A stretch of DNA of 64,000 nucleotides from Ornithinibacillus bavariensis (GTDB lineage: Bacteria; Bacillota; Bacilli; Bacillales; Amphibacillaceae), in NCBI RefSeq assembly GCF_018333235.1, contig NZ_BORP01000001.1, forward strand, positions 620,001-684,000, in the 5' to 3' direction. How positions within the stretch are numbered: the stretch's first letter is position 1; each line of letters opens with the position of its first letter. Position numbers and translations under genes: made by a program. Of this stretch, positions 55,512-64,000 are shown in pieces. Under the pieces are notes generated by a model that worked only from the letters and a program-made list of their open reading frames with translations, was not told the origin of the DNA and did no database searches.

Positions 55512-56857
55512 ACAAATTAATTGATTTTCCTTATCGTCATGTTCTTGTTTTAGGACTAGCCAAAAGTGGAACAGCAGCAGCAACTGTACTGCTTGAGAGT
55601 GGCATTAAGGTTCGAGTGAATGATTATAAGGCAAGTGCGCATGATGAAGCAGTAATCCACTTACAAGCAATGGGAGCAGAAGTAATTGTCGGGTCCCATC
55701 CACTGTCAGCACTAGAAGGTATTGATTTAGTAATTAAAAATCCAGGAATACCTTATGAAAATGTTATCTTATCTGAAGCAGAAAAAAGAGCTATTCCGAT
55801 AATTACAGAAATTGAATTAGCTGGAATGTTAGCAGAAGGAACCATTATTGGAATAACTGGCTCTAATGGAAAAACAACAACAACAACATTATTATATGAG
55901 ATGCTAAAAGCAAGTGACGAAAAAGTTAAAGTTGCGGGAAATATTGGAATTGTTGCAACAGATGTAGCTAGAGAATTAGCAACAGATGAAAAAATGGTAC
56001 TGGAGCTTTCCTCTTTTCAGCTCTTGGGCATAAGGAAGTTCCGTCCGAAAATTGCAGTGCTTTTAAATATTTATGAAGCACATTTAGACTATCACAAAAC
56101 GTTTTCGAATTATAAAGAGGCAAAGGCGAATATATTTATCAATCAAACCGAAGATGATTTTCTCGTATATAATGCTGATGATTCAAACGTACTAGAAGTA
56201 AGTAAGGATATTAAATCTGTAAGAGTGCCATTTTCCATTTCACAGAAATTAGTTGATGGGGCATGGACGGATGAAGTATTCATTTATTTTCAAGAGGAAA
56301 AGATAATTGCTATTGAAGATATTGTATTAGTAGGTGCACACAATCTAGAAAATATTCTAGCAGCTGTAAGTGCAGCGAAGCTTGCCGGAGCAACAAATGA
56401 AGGAATCTATGAGGTGTTGACGACATTTTCTGGTGTTCACCACCGTCTTCAATATGTGGATAAGATTAATGAACGGATTTTCTATAATGATTCAAAAGCC
56501 ACAAATATTCTTGCCACTCAAAAGGCCTTATCAGCTTTTCAACAGCCAATTGTTCTTTTAGCAGGTGGTCTAGATCGAGGGAATGGCTTTGATGAATTAA
56601 TTCCTTACTTAAGTAATGTGAAGGCAATGGTTGTGTTTGGTCAGACAGCTGACAAGGTAAAAGCATCTGCAGAAAAAGCAGGAGTAGCCATAATAGAACA
56701 TGCAAACGATATGCAAGACGCTGTGCACAAAGCCTATGCCCTTTCAGAAAAGGGTGATGTAATATTATTATCTCCAGCATGTGCTAGCTGGGATCAATAT
56801 AAGACATTTGAAGAAAGAGGAGACATGTTTATACAAGCCGTGCATACAATTAAGTAG
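55508..56857 (+). CDS. murD: UDP-MurNAc-alanine D-glutamate ligase
   Basis: The 449-residue Mur ligase has an N-terminal UDP-binding domain, [13 protein letters not shown], and the HHRLQYV and NDSKATN motifs of MurD. The start is TTG 55508 overlapping the mraY stop (TTGA), with GAGGTG 9 nt upstream; the longer frame lies inside mraY in another phase and is not used. Confidence 0.95.
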   Translation: MNKLIDFPYRHVLVLGLAKSGTAAATVLLESGIKVRVNDYKASAHDEAVIHLQAMGAEVIVGSHPLSALEGIDLVIKNPGIPYENVILSEAEKRAIPIITEIELAGMLAEGTIIGITGSNGKTTTTTLLYEMLKASDEKVKVAGNIGIVATDVARELATDEKMVLELSSFQLLGIRKFRPKIAVLLNIYEAHLDYHKTFSNYKEAKANIFINQTEDDFLVYNADDSNVLEVSKDIKSVRVPFSISQKLVDGAWTDEVFIYFQEEKIIAIEDIVLVGAHNLENILAAVSAAKLAGATNEGIYEVLTTFSGVHHRLQYVDKINERIFYNDSKATNILATQKALSAFQQPIVLLAGGLDRGNGFDELIPYLSNVKAMVVFGQTADKVKASAEKAGVAIIEHANDMQDAVHKAYALSEKGDVILLSPACASWDQYKTFEERGDMFIQAVHTIK

Positions 56858-56896
56858 GGGCTTGTATATATAACATAATAGAATATTTTACGCTCG

Positions 56897-56930
56897 CCCC
56901 TAAACAAACAAAGTTAGGGGTGTTTTTTTT
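56897..56930 (+). terminator. Terminator after murD overlapping the spoVE start
   Basis: CCCCTAA (56897-56903) pairs with TTAGGGG (56914-56920), and T8 follows at 56923-56930. The 3' arm contains the AGGGGTG that serves as the spoVE ribosome-binding site, and the TTG start uses the last T residues of the run. Confidence 0.75.
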
Positions 56931-58041
56931 GTTTGAAAAGCAATTATCGGTAAAGGACAAGCCGGATTACTTTTTATTAACCATCATTCTACTATTGCTT
57001 CTGATCGGAATAGTAATGGTATATAGCTCTTCTTATGTTTGGGCAGAATATAAATATGCAGATTCCATGTACTTTGTAAAAAGACAGCTATTATTTGCTG
57101 GTGTGGGAATAGCAGGCATGTTTTTCTTTATGACCATTCCATATTATAATTGGGCAAAGTATGCTAGAGTAATCTTGCTAGTGTGCTTTGGTCTGTTATT
57201 ACTAGTACTTATTCCAGGTGTAGGGCTTGTTCGAGGGGGAGCGCAGAGCTGGATTGGAGTAGGTGCATTTAGTATACAGCCTTCTGAATTTATGAAACTG
57301 GGCTTAATTATATTTTTATCTGTCTATTTATCTACGAATCAAAAATACATCACCTCGTTTAAAAAAGGATTTCTGCCATCATTGATCCTGGTCTTTACTG
57401 CATTTGGGTTAATTATGTTACAACCAGACCTTGGAACTGGTATGGTACTTGTATTAACCTGCATGATTATGATTTTTGTTTCTGGTGCACGAATACTTCA
57501 CTTTATAGGATTAGGGCTGTTAGGTTTAGGAGGCTTCGCACTTTTAATCTTATCTGCTCCGTATCGAATCAGTAGAATTACCGCCTATCTTAATCCATGG
57601 GAAGATCCACTTGGTGATGGATTCCAAATTATTCAGTCTTTATACGCAATTGGTCCGGGGGGATTAATGGGAGTAGGTTTAGGGAATAGTTTACAAAAAT
57701 ATTTCTATTTGCCAGAGCCACAAACAGATTTTATCTTTGCTATTTTAGGAGAAGAATTAGGTTTTATCGGCGGCTCTATTTTACTCCTTTTGTTTATTCT
57801 TTTGTTCTGGAGAGGTGTTCGAGTATCTATAGAAGCACCGGATTCGTTTGGGAGATTTTTAGCACTAGGAATTGTATCAATGCTAACAGTTCAAGTTATG
57901 ATTAATATCAGTGTTGTTATTGGTCTCATACCTGTTACAGGAATAACACTCCCATTTCTTAGCTATGGTGGTTCTTCTTTAACACTTACTTTATGTTCTG
58001 TCGGAATATTATTAAACATTAGTAGAAATGCAAGAGTGTAA
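56929..58041 (+). CDS. spoVE: Stage V sporulation SEDS protein SpoVE
   Basis: This 370-residue SEDS glycosyltransferase has about ten transmembrane helices and the blocks YSSSYVWA, QPDLGTGMV, AILGEELGFIGG and LPFLSYGGSS. The gene is SpoVE by its place after murD. It works with SpoVD for cortex synthesis. TTG 56929 is preferred to GTG 56920 because AGGGGTG is 6 nt upstream of it. murG and murB, the usual next genes, are absent. Confidence 0.9.
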   Translation: MFEKQLSVKDKPDYFLLTIILLLLLIGIVMVYSSSYVWAEYKYADSMYFVKRQLLFAGVGIAGMFFFMTIPYYNWAKYARVILLVCFGLLLLVLIPGVGLVRGGAQSWIGVGAFSIQPSEFMKLGLIIFLSVYLSTNQKYITSFKKGFLPSLILVFTAFGLIMLQPDLGTGMVLVLTCMIMIFVSGARILHFIGLGLLGLGGFALLILSAPYRISRITAYLNPWEDPLGDGFQIIQSLYAIGPGGLMGVGLGNSLQKYFYLPEPQTDFIFAILGEELGFIGGSILLLLFILLFWRGVRVSIEAPDSFGRFLALGIVSMLTVQVMINISVVIGLIPVTGITLPFLSYGGSSLTLTLCSVGILLNISRNARV

Positions 58042-58108
58042 TTGAAGAGCTGTTGATATTTTTATACTAATTCTTGTGTAAGTCTACTATTTGTTTTTAT
58101 CTATTGTA

Positions 58109-58117
58109 TGATATAAT
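58109..58117 (+). promoter_or_regulatory. Extended -10 promoter of divIB
   Basis: TG-A-TATAAT (58109-58117) is a consensus extended -10. The -35 region (TTGTTT at 58091) is weak and only 15 bp away, which extended -10 promoters tolerate. It gives divIB its own promoter at the point where murG and murB are missing. Confidence 0.6.
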
Positions 58118-58135
58118 CAAAATAACGCAGGGGAT

Positions 58136-58162
58136 AAACGGCATCACGTATGCCGTTTTCAT
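58136..58162 (+). terminator. Hairpin in the divIB leader
   Basis: AAACGGCAT pairs with ATGCCGTTT around CACGT, followed by TC and then a mixed sequence. It may be a weak terminator of spoVE or a leader attenuator, since it lies between the divIB promoter and its start. Confidence 0.5.
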
Positions 58163-58192
58163 GTGTTAATTTTTCAAAAAGGATAGAATAGA

Positions 58193-58981
58193 ATGACGAA
58201 AGAAAAAATTGTTTCGATAGAGGATCGTATTCCAAAATTGAAGCAAGCTCGTAAAAAGAAGGCTAATAGACGCCTTGTATTTTACTTAACTATTTTTTTC
58301 TTCTTAATATCTATCATTGTCTACCTGCAATCTCCACTCAGCGATGTTAAAACAATAAACGTTTCAGGAAATTCATTTTTGCCTGATAAAGAAATTATTG
58401 AACAGAGTGGAATTAAAAAGGATACCAATATTTGGACAATTGATAAAGAGGATATTATACATAAATTGAGAAGAAATCCTTTGATTAATACTGTTTCAGT
58501 GGAGACAAAGCTTCCGTGGACTGTTGAGATTCAAGTTGTCGAGCATAAGCGAATAGGCTACATAAAGAAGGACAATCAATATCATCCAATTCTATCAAAC
58601 GGATTGGTATTCTCTGACAGTAAAAAAGATATGGCAGGAGATGCTCCATTATTAGTTGGTTTTCAAGATGAAAAGGCACTTATGGAGATGTCTAAGGAAT
58701 TAAGTAAGCTACCAGTCAATATTTTTAACCTTATTTCCGAATTACACTGGACACCATCTGACAAAAACAAAAACGCGATTACGCTTTATATGACAGACGG
58801 ATTTATGGTGGAGTCATCAATTCGTAATTTTGCTGAGAAAATGTCTGTATATCCTTCGATTGTTACCCAGCTTGATCCAGCTATGGAAGGAATTATTCAC
58901 ATCGGTGTTGGGGCTTATTTTGAGCCGTTTAACAAGGAATTAACCGATGATGAGAAGTTAATGAATGAAAATGTTGAATAG
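58193..58981 (+). CDS. divIB: Cell division protein DivIB/FtsQ
   Basis: This 262-residue bitopic protein has a basic cytoplasmic N terminus, one transmembrane helix (about 29-46), a POTRA domain (about 50-118, DVKTINVSGNSFL) and a beta domain. It recruits and stabilises FtsL and DivIC. The ribosome-binding site (AAAGGAT) is modest. Confidence 0.93.
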   Translation: MTKEKIVSIEDRIPKLKQARKKKANRRLVFYLTIFFFLISIIVYLQSPLSDVKTINVSGNSFLPDKEIIEQSGIKKDTNIWTIDKEDIIHKLRRNPLINTVSVETKLPWTVEIQVVEHKRIGYIKKDNQYHPILSNGLVFSDSKKDMAGDAPLLVGFQDEKALMEMSKELSKLPVNIFNLISELHWTPSDKNKNAITLYMTDGFMVESSIRNFAEKMSVYPSIVTQLDPAMEGIIHIGVGAYFEPFNKELTDDEKLMNENVE

Positions 58982-59191
58982 AGATTATTTAAATCGTTTT
59001 ATTCAATTATATTACTATTCTATTAAAATATGATTAGTTTTTAGGTAAATGCTAGATATATGTTTCTTTTTTATACAAAATCCTTTAAAATAATAGATTA
59101 TAGTAAGTTAATCTACTATTTAAGTTATTATCATGGTTTTTATGAATACAGATTATTTTTTTTGGAGCTTTTGAACTAGGAGGTGCCTTTG

Positions 59192-60475
59192 TTGAACAAC
59201 AATGACATACTTGTCAGTCTTGATATAGGTACAACAAAAATTAAAGTAATAATTGGCGAAGTTTTAAATGATTCCCTAAACATTATTGGCGTAGGTACTG
59301 CAAAATCAAATGGTATGAAAAAAGGTGCAATTGTTGATATTGATCAAACCGTTCACTCTATTCGGAGTGCGGTTGAGCAGGCAGAGCGTATGGTTGGTAT
59401 GCATATTGACAGTGTTGTAGTTGGAATAAGTGGTAATCATATTCAATTACTGCCTTGCCATGGGGTAGTTGCTGTACAAAGTGAAAATCGTGAAATTACA
59501 GATGAAGATGTGAAACGCGTCATTGATGGTGCTCAAGTTATTTCTATTCCACCAGAAAGAGAAATTATTGATGTTATTCCAAAACAATTTATAGTTGATG
59601 GACTAGATGAAATCACTGATCCTAGAGGTATGATTGGTGTGCGATTGGAAATGGAAGGTACGATTATTACTTGCTCAAAGACTATTTTACATAATATTTT
59701 AAAATGTGTTGAGCGAGCAAATCTAAGAGTTGCAGATATTTCCCTTCAGCCATTAGCTGCAGGTACAATTGCACTATCAAAAGATGAGAAAAATCTTGGT
59801 GTTGCTCTTATCGATGTGGGTGGAGGTTGTACTACGGTTTCTGTATTTGAAAACGACCATATTGCTGCAACTAGTGTGATACCTCTTGGTGGAGATAATA
59901 TAACGAAAGATCTATCCATTGGGCTTCGCACCACCACTGAGGAAGCAGAGGATATTAAGCTAAATCATGGTCATGCTTTTTATAATGATGCACAAGAAGA
60001 CGAAGTGTTTGAAGCATCTATTATTGGTAGTAATACAAGACAGTCCTTTAATCAATTACAAATCGCAGATATGATTGAGGCAAGACTAGAAGAAATATAT
60101 GCTTTTGCCGAAAGAGAAATTCGTCGTATGGGCTATAGAGAGCTTCCAGGGGGATATGTTTTAACTGGAGGTACGATGAAAATGCCTGGTGCTTTAGAAT
60201 TGGCTAGTGATTGTTTCCAAGCGAATGTTCGCATTGCAATCCCAGATTACATAGGCGTAAGAGAAGCACAATTCACAGCTGGTGTTGGTATCTTACAATT
60301 TGCATATCATAATGCAAAAATTCAGGGAAAACAATTATTCCCGGCTATCACACAAGCAATAGAAGAACCTAAAGTAAAACGAATGAAAAAACAACCGATT
60401 AAAACGACTAATTCAGGTGAGAGCGAGAAAAAAGAATCTGGAATTGCTAATTTGTTTAAGTATTTCTTCGATTAA
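59192..60475 (+). CDS. ftsA: Cell division protein FtsA
   Basis: This 427-residue actin-like protein has the phosphate-1 motif SLDIGTTKIKV, the ALIDVGGGCTTV phosphate-2 loop, the GGYVLTGGT adenosine motif and a C-terminal amphipathic helix (GIANLFKYFFD) that anchors FtsZ to the membrane. The start is TTG 59192, because AGGAGG is 8 nt away and the protein then begins MNNNDILVSLDIG as in Bacillus. The 210 bases upstream are AT-rich with no promoter I would assign with confidence. Confidence 0.96.
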   Translation: MNNNDILVSLDIGTTKIKVIIGEVLNDSLNIIGVGTAKSNGMKKGAIVDIDQTVHSIRSAVEQAERMVGMHIDSVVVGISGNHIQLLPCHGVVAVQSENREITDEDVKRVIDGAQVISIPPEREIIDVIPKQFIVDGLDEITDPRGMIGVRLEMEGTIITCSKTILHNILKCVERANLRVADISLQPLAAGTIALSKDEKNLGVALIDVGGGCTTVSVFENDHIAATSVIPLGGDNITKDLSIGLRTTTEEAEDIKLNHGHAFYNDAQEDEVFEASIIGSNTRQSFNQLQIADMIEARLEEIYAFAEREIRRMGYRELPGGYVLTGGTMKMPGALELASDCFQANVRIAIPDYIGVREAQFTAGVGILQFAYHNAKIQGKQLFPAITQAIEEPKVKRMKKQPIKTTNSGESEKKESGIANLFKYFFD

Positions 60476-60541
60476 TCGGCGTTCCCAAACTAAAAATTAG
60501 CTTCTAGAAATCTTGTAATTTGCATATTAGGAGGAACGAAA

Positions 60542-61672
60542 ATGTTAGAGTTTGATACAAGTATTGATCAATTAGCGACGATTAAGGTTATCGGTGTCGG
60601 TGGAGGCGGAAATAACGCAGTAAACCGTATGATTGACCATGGCGTAGAAGGTGTTGAATTTATTGCTGCTAATACAGATGCACAGGCCTTGAACCTTTCC
60701 AAAGCAGAGACGAAGATTCAAATCGGCGGAAAGCTAACTAGAGGTCTTGGGGCTGGAGCCAATCCAGAGGTTGGTAAGAAAGCAGCTGAAGAAAGTAGAG
60801 AACAACTTGAAGAGATACTTCAAGGTGCTGATATGATTTTTGTAACTGCAGGAATGGGTGGAGGTACTGGAACCGGTGCTGCCCCTGTCATTGCTCAAAT
60901 AGCTAAAGACTTAGGTGCTCTAACTGTAGGTGTTGTGACTCGTCCGTTCTCTTTTGAAGGACGTAGAAGATCTACCCAAGCTATCTCAGGAATTGAAGCA
61001 TTAAAGAATAATGTAGATACACTAATAGTTATTCCAAATGACCGTTTACTTGAGATTGTTGATAAAAATACTCCAATGCTTGAAGCATTTAGAGAAGCAG
61101 ACAATGTTTTACGTCAAGGTGTACAAGGTATTTCTGATTTGATTGCAAAACCAGGTTTAATTAATGTTGACTTTGCTGACGTTAAAACAATTATGTTCAA
61201 CAAAGGTTCTGCATTAATGGGAATAGGTATCGCAACTGGTGAGAACCGTGCAACAGAAGCAGCTAAAAAAGCTATTTCTTCTCCATTACTAGAGACTTCT
61301 ATTGATGGTGCACATGGAATTTTGATGAATATAACAGGTGGTACGAATTTAAGTCTTTATGAGGTTCAAGAAGCTGCAGATTTAGTCACAAATGCTGCAG
61401 ATGATGAAGTAAATGTTATTTTTGGCTCTGTAATTAACGAGGACTTAAAAGATGAGATAATCGTGACGGTAATTGCAACAGGGTTTGACGAAAACAAAAA
61501 AGTAGAACCTCAAGTAAGACAGCGTCCTGCAACTAATCAGACACATCAACATGCTGCTACAAGAGAAAGTCAAGAATTTGTGAGGGATACTAGAGAACAA
61601 CCATCTCGTCCTCAAGTTGAAGATGACTTAGATGTTCCTACATTTTTACGAAATAGAAATAGAAATCGCTAA
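60542..61672 (+). CDS. ftsZ: Cell division protein FtsZ
   Basis: The 376-residue tubulin homologue has the GTP-binding [10 protein letters not shown], the T7 loop [11 protein letters not shown] and the conserved C-terminal peptide [12 protein letters not shown] that binds FtsA and SepF. It forms the Z-ring. A linker rich in Gln, Arg and Thr lies between. AGGAGG precedes the ATG. Confidence 0.98.
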   Translation: MLEFDTSIDQLATIKVIGVGGGGNNAVNRMIDHGVEGVEFIAANTDAQALNLSKAETKIQIGGKLTRGLGAGANPEVGKKAAEESREQLEEILQGADMIFVTAGMGGGTGTGAAPVIAQIAKDLGALTVGVVTRPFSFEGRRRSTQAISGIEALKNNVDTLIVIPNDRLLEIVDKNTPMLEAFREADNVLRQGVQGISDLIAKPGLINVDFADVKTIMFNKGSALMGIGIATGENRATEAAKKAISSPLLETSIDGAHGILMNITGGTNLSLYEVQEAADLVTNAADDEVNVIFGSVINEDLKDEIIVTVIATGFDENKKVEPQVRQRPATNQTHQHAATRESQEFVRDTREQPSRPQVEDDLDVPTFLRNRNRNR

Positions 61673-61684
61673 ATGAAAAACGAG

Positions 61685-61718
61685 AAAACGTATAACTGAT
61701 TAAGTTATACGTTTTTTT
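61685..61718 (+). terminator. Terminator after ftsZ
   Basis: A 13-bp stem AAAACGTATAACT with its complement, followed by T7. Confidence 0.93.
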
Positions 61719-61900
61719 GTTGTATCTTTTAAAACGTAATAATCAACCTGCTACTCCAAAATTTTCCTCGACATAACTAGTTGAAATTAGCACAAATTTT
61801 CACACAGGATGTGACAGACTTCGCTGATTCACTAGTTTATACTTCACTTTATAGCTTATCTTAAAAATTACTCTCTACTGGCAACTTTCTCTTGGTAGAT

Positions 61901-62089
61901 TAGACAAAAAGATAGATACTCCTTCATATGTAAAATGGCGTTCCTAGTACCTGCAAGTATGAAAGGAAGTAGTGCAATTGCAAAGTTGCAGGTAGTACCT
62001 TACCCGGAAGTATCCTTCTATGCATAGGGATAAGCGATAGCGTTTCTATTAGGAATCAGTTTTTACCGAAGATTAGAGGTCAGTATAAT
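61901..62089 (+). promoter_or_regulatory. Control region of spoIIGA (unresolved)
   Basis: The 474-base gap between ftsZ and spoIIGA has no gene. It holds TTAGACA (61900), one base from the Spo0A half-site TTCGACA; CTCGACA (61767), also one base off; a 9-bp inverted repeat TACCTGCAA/TTGCAGGTA (61948-61956/61986-61994); and TATAAT at 62084 with TTTACC 16 bases upstream. Spo0A control of the spoIIG operon is expected, but the actual promoter is not clear. Confidence 0.35.
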
Positions 62090-62146
62090 CTCAGTCATTA
62101 ATGAAATATTTATGTGAGTTCTCTGTTCTAGAAAGGAAGAAAATGC

Positions 62147-63067
62147 ATGACCATCTACCTGGATGCCGTTTGGGTGCTTAATCTTCTGCTAGATTTAATG
62201 CTGTTAATGCTAACACAGGCACTAAGTAGAGTGTACACACTGAAAAGGAGACTGGTTATTGGGGCCATAGTTGCATCCTTAATTGTACCAGCAACAATTT
62301 ATTATCCAAGTGCTTTTCTGAATACGGTATATGGTAAGTTACTTTATTCTATTCTAATCATCTTGGTAACATTCCAGTTTACAACCATAAGGCTATTCCT
62401 AAAACAACTGCTAATGTTCTATTTTGTTACATTTTCCATCGGAGGTGGGCTATTTGCTGCACATTATTTGCTACAAAACCCAGTAGCCTTATCCGTAAAC
62501 GGTATATTAACCTTTAGCAGTGGTTTAGGAGACCCGGTAAGCTGGATATTTATCATCATAGGATTTCCAATTGCATTTTGGTTTACGAAAAGCCGTATGG
62601 ACAAGCACGTCGTTGATAAAATCCGATATGATCAGATTTATGATGTTACACTCCAAATCAGAGGGATACGTTTTTCCACTACTGGATATGTAGATAGTGG
62701 AAATCAATTAGTAGATCCTCTAACCAAAAAACCAGTCATTATCTGTGATGAATCATTTTTACAGCAATGGTTTCAGGAGGATGATTGGATAAAGTTAAAA
62801 GGGGCATTTGAAAATTTTGATATCGATAAGATTCCGGTAAGTTGGGAGAAGTATATTCAAATAGTTCCATTTCATGGTGTAGAAGGAAAGAGTAACTTTT
62901 TATTTGCTCTAAAACCAGAAGAATTATCCATAAGGTATGGTGAACAAAAAATTATAGCAACAAAATTCTTAGTGGGAATCCAATTTTCAACACTAACAAA
63001 GGATCAGAGCTATCACTGTCTACTTCACCCACAAATTATAAAACTGGCAACTATTCATTCAGCATAA
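62147..63067 (+). CDS. spoIIGA: Sigma-E processing aspartic protease SpoIIGA
   Basis: This 306-residue protein has five N-terminal transmembrane helices (to about 150) and a C-terminal aspartic protease domain with the catalytic D183 in GYVDSGNQL, the same number as in B. subtilis. It sits in the sporulation septum, is activated by the forespore signal SpoIIR and cleaves pro-sigma-E. Start ATG 62147 with GAAAGGAAG upstream. It precedes sigE by 20 nt. Confidence 0.96.
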   Translation: MTIYLDAVWVLNLLLDLMLLMLTQALSRVYTLKRRLVIGAIVASLIVPATIYYPSAFLNTVYGKLLYSILIILVTFQFTTIRLFLKQLLMFYFVTFSIGGGLFAAHYLLQNPVALSVNGILTFSSGLGDPVSWIFIIIGFPIAFWFTKSRMDKHVVDKIRYDQIYDVTLQIRGIRFSTTGYVDSGNQLVDPLTKKPVIICDESFLQQWFQEDDWIKLKGAFENFDIDKIPVSWEKYIQIVPFHGVEGKSNFLFALKPEELSIRYGEQKIIATKFLVGIQFSTLTKDQSYHCLLHPQIIKLATIHSA

Positions 63068-63087
63068 AGTAAAAAGGAGCGATATCT

Positions 63088-63807
63088 GTGGTAAAACTTA
63101 AAATGAAGATGCGGATTTGGTGGTATAAATTATTAAGAAAGCTAGGAATAAAGTCTGAGGAGATTTATTATATTGGAGGAAGTGAAGCATTACCCCCACC
63201 CCTTTCTAAGGAAGAGGAAAGCGAATTACTTGTCTTATTAACGAAGGGAGATTCTACCGCACGTTCTATTCTAATAGAGCGTAACCTCAGGCTGGTGGTA
63301 TATATTGCACGTAAGTTTGAAAATACTGGAATTAACATAGAGGATTTAATTAGTATTGGAACTATCGGATTAATAAAAGCTGTGAATACATTTAATCCAG
63401 AAAAAAAGATTAAGCTTGCTACATATGCCTCAAGATGTATAGAAAATGAGATTTTAATGTATTTACGAAGAAATAATAAGATAAAATCTGAAATCTCTTT
63501 TGATGAGCCTTTAAATATAGACTGGGACGGTAATGAACTTCTACTATCTGATGTTTTAGGTACAGATGATGATATCATTACGAAGAATTTAGAAACAAAG
63601 GTTGATAAGCACTTACTTCAAAATGCCCTGGCTCAATTAAATGCTAGAGAAAAGCAAATTATGGAATTGAGGTTTGGTTTGGTTGGTGAAGAGGAAAAAA
63701 CACAAAAAGACGTAGCAGATATGTTAGGAATATCTCAGTCCTATATCTCACGTTTAGAAAAGAAAATTATTCGACGCTTAAAAAAAGAATTTAATAAAAT
63801 GGTATAG
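63088..63807 (+). CDS. sigE: RNA polymerase sigma factor sigma-E (pro-sigma-E)
   Basis: This 239-residue sigma-70 family factor has regions 2 ([27 protein letters not shown]) and 4 ([15 protein letters not shown] to the helix-turn-helix [12 protein letters not shown]). The N-terminal pro-sequence is present, basic and amphipathic, with the Tyr27-Tyr28 processing site in [15 protein letters not shown]. It directs early mother-cell transcription after cleavage by SpoIIGA. Start GTG 63088 after AAAAAGGAG. Confidence 0.97.
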   Translation: MVKLKMKMRIWWYKLLRKLGIKSEEIYYIGGSEALPPPLSKEEESELLVLLTKGDSTARSILIERNLRLVVYIARKFENTGINIEDLISIGTIGLIKAVNTFNPEKKIKLATYASRCIENEILMYLRRNNKIKSEISFDEPLNIDWDGNELLLSDVLGTDDDIITKNLETKVDKHLLQNALAQLNAREKQIMELRFGLVGEEEKTQKDVADMLGISQSYISRLEKKIIRRLKKEFNKMV

Positions 63808-63863
63808 CCTTGGTAGCACTACATTTGCTAGGTTATAGCACTCTTTTTTAGCAATTTTCCCCT

Positions 63864-63893
63864 GCATAAATTTCCCTTCTAGGGGAGATACTG
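63864..63893 (+). promoter_or_regulatory. Sigma-F/sigma-G-type promoter of sigG
   Basis: GCATA (63864-63868), 15 bases, then GGAGATACTG (63884-63893) fits the sigma-F/sigma-G pattern with GGNNANANT at -10. Forespore expression of sigG from such a promoter is known in B. subtilis. The element lies inside the inverted repeat TCCCCT/AGGGGA. Confidence 0.65.
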
Positions 63894-63928
63894 TCCATGA
63901 ACAGCATCTCCAACTGGGAGGGTACAGA

Positions 63929-64000
63929 ATGACTAGACATAAAGTTGTAATATGTGGTGTTGATACATCGAAACTACCTGTTCTAACAAATGAAGAAATG
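63929..64000 (+). CDS. sigG: RNA polymerase sigma factor sigma-G (5' part)
   Basis: The first 24 codons, beginning MTRHKVVICGVDTSKLP, match the highly conserved start of sigma-G. GGGAGGG precedes ATG 63929. The gene continues beyond the window. sigE-sigG is the standard order; sigma-G directs late forespore transcription. Confidence 0.95.
   Translation, partial: MTRHKVVICGVDTSKLPVLTNEEM

Overview
The window is a low-G+C Bacillota chromosome segment from a spore-forming member of the Bacillaceae. Gene content and order follow the Bacillus subtilis rnjA - pdh - yla - cta - ylb - dcw - spoIIG backbone, but several genes usually found there are missing. Frequent TTG starts, AT-rich third positions and the caa3 oxidase cluster suggest something near Oceanobacillus, Virgibacillus or Ornithinibacillus; that placement is inference. 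No rRNA, tRNA, CRISPR array, prophage or insertion sequence was recognised. Both window ends are arbitrary cuts, and sigG is truncated at the right edge.

Layout. 1-4.3 kb (mostly minus strand): RNase J1 with RNA polymerase epsilon, peptide deformylase and the YkyA-type lipoprotein. 4.6-9.5 kb: complete pyruvate dehydrogenase operon pdhABCD. 9.5-10.8 kb: a secreted polysaccharide deacetylase, then an SR1-type dual-function RNA carrying the 38-codon SR1P peptide. 10.8-17.7 kb: small conserved genes (nitronate monooxygenase, yktA, yktB, ykzI, suhB, ylaF, ylaH, ylaI, ylaJ, a ylaL-like gene, ylaN). 17.9-29.7 kb: ftsW, pyruvate carboxylase, haem A synthase, caa3 oxidase ctaCDEF, ctaG and a DUF420 protein. 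29.7-45.1 kb: an AI-2E-type permease, yugN, and the ylb cluster (ylbC, ylbD, ylbE, ylbF/ricF, ylbG, rsmD, coaD, ylbJ, ylbL, tmcAL, ylbN, rpmF, a crotonase, gerR, ylbP), then a DUF3397 gene and bshC. 45.3-61.7 kb: the division and cell-wall cluster mraZ, rsmH, ftsL, pbpB, spoVD, murE, murF, mraY, murD, spoVE, divIB, ftsA, ftsZ. 62.1-64 kb: spoIIGA, sigE and the start of sigG.

How it works together. The Pdh complex and pyruvate carboxylase split pyruvate between acetyl-CoA and oxaloacetate; the cta genes build the haem A oxidase that takes the electrons. The dcw genes make lipid II precursors with meso-diaminopimelate and assemble the divisome. SpoVD, SpoVE, SpoIIGA, SigE, SigG, GerR, YlbJ, YlaJ and YlbD tie the same region to endospore formation.

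The less ordinary content is between genes: a probable minus-strand small RNA with C-rich loop between ylbG and rsmD; a 134-bp nested imperfect palindrome upstream of ylbD; MraZ-type 10-bp repeats upstream of mraZ plus a second, oppositely oriented pair 150 bp further upstream; a terminator whose 3' arm contains the spoVE ribosome-binding site; a perfect 15-bp hairpin at the predicted 5' end of the murE transcript; and losses or relocations of murG/murB, ctaB and typA relative to the usual order. No wholly new protein system was found.
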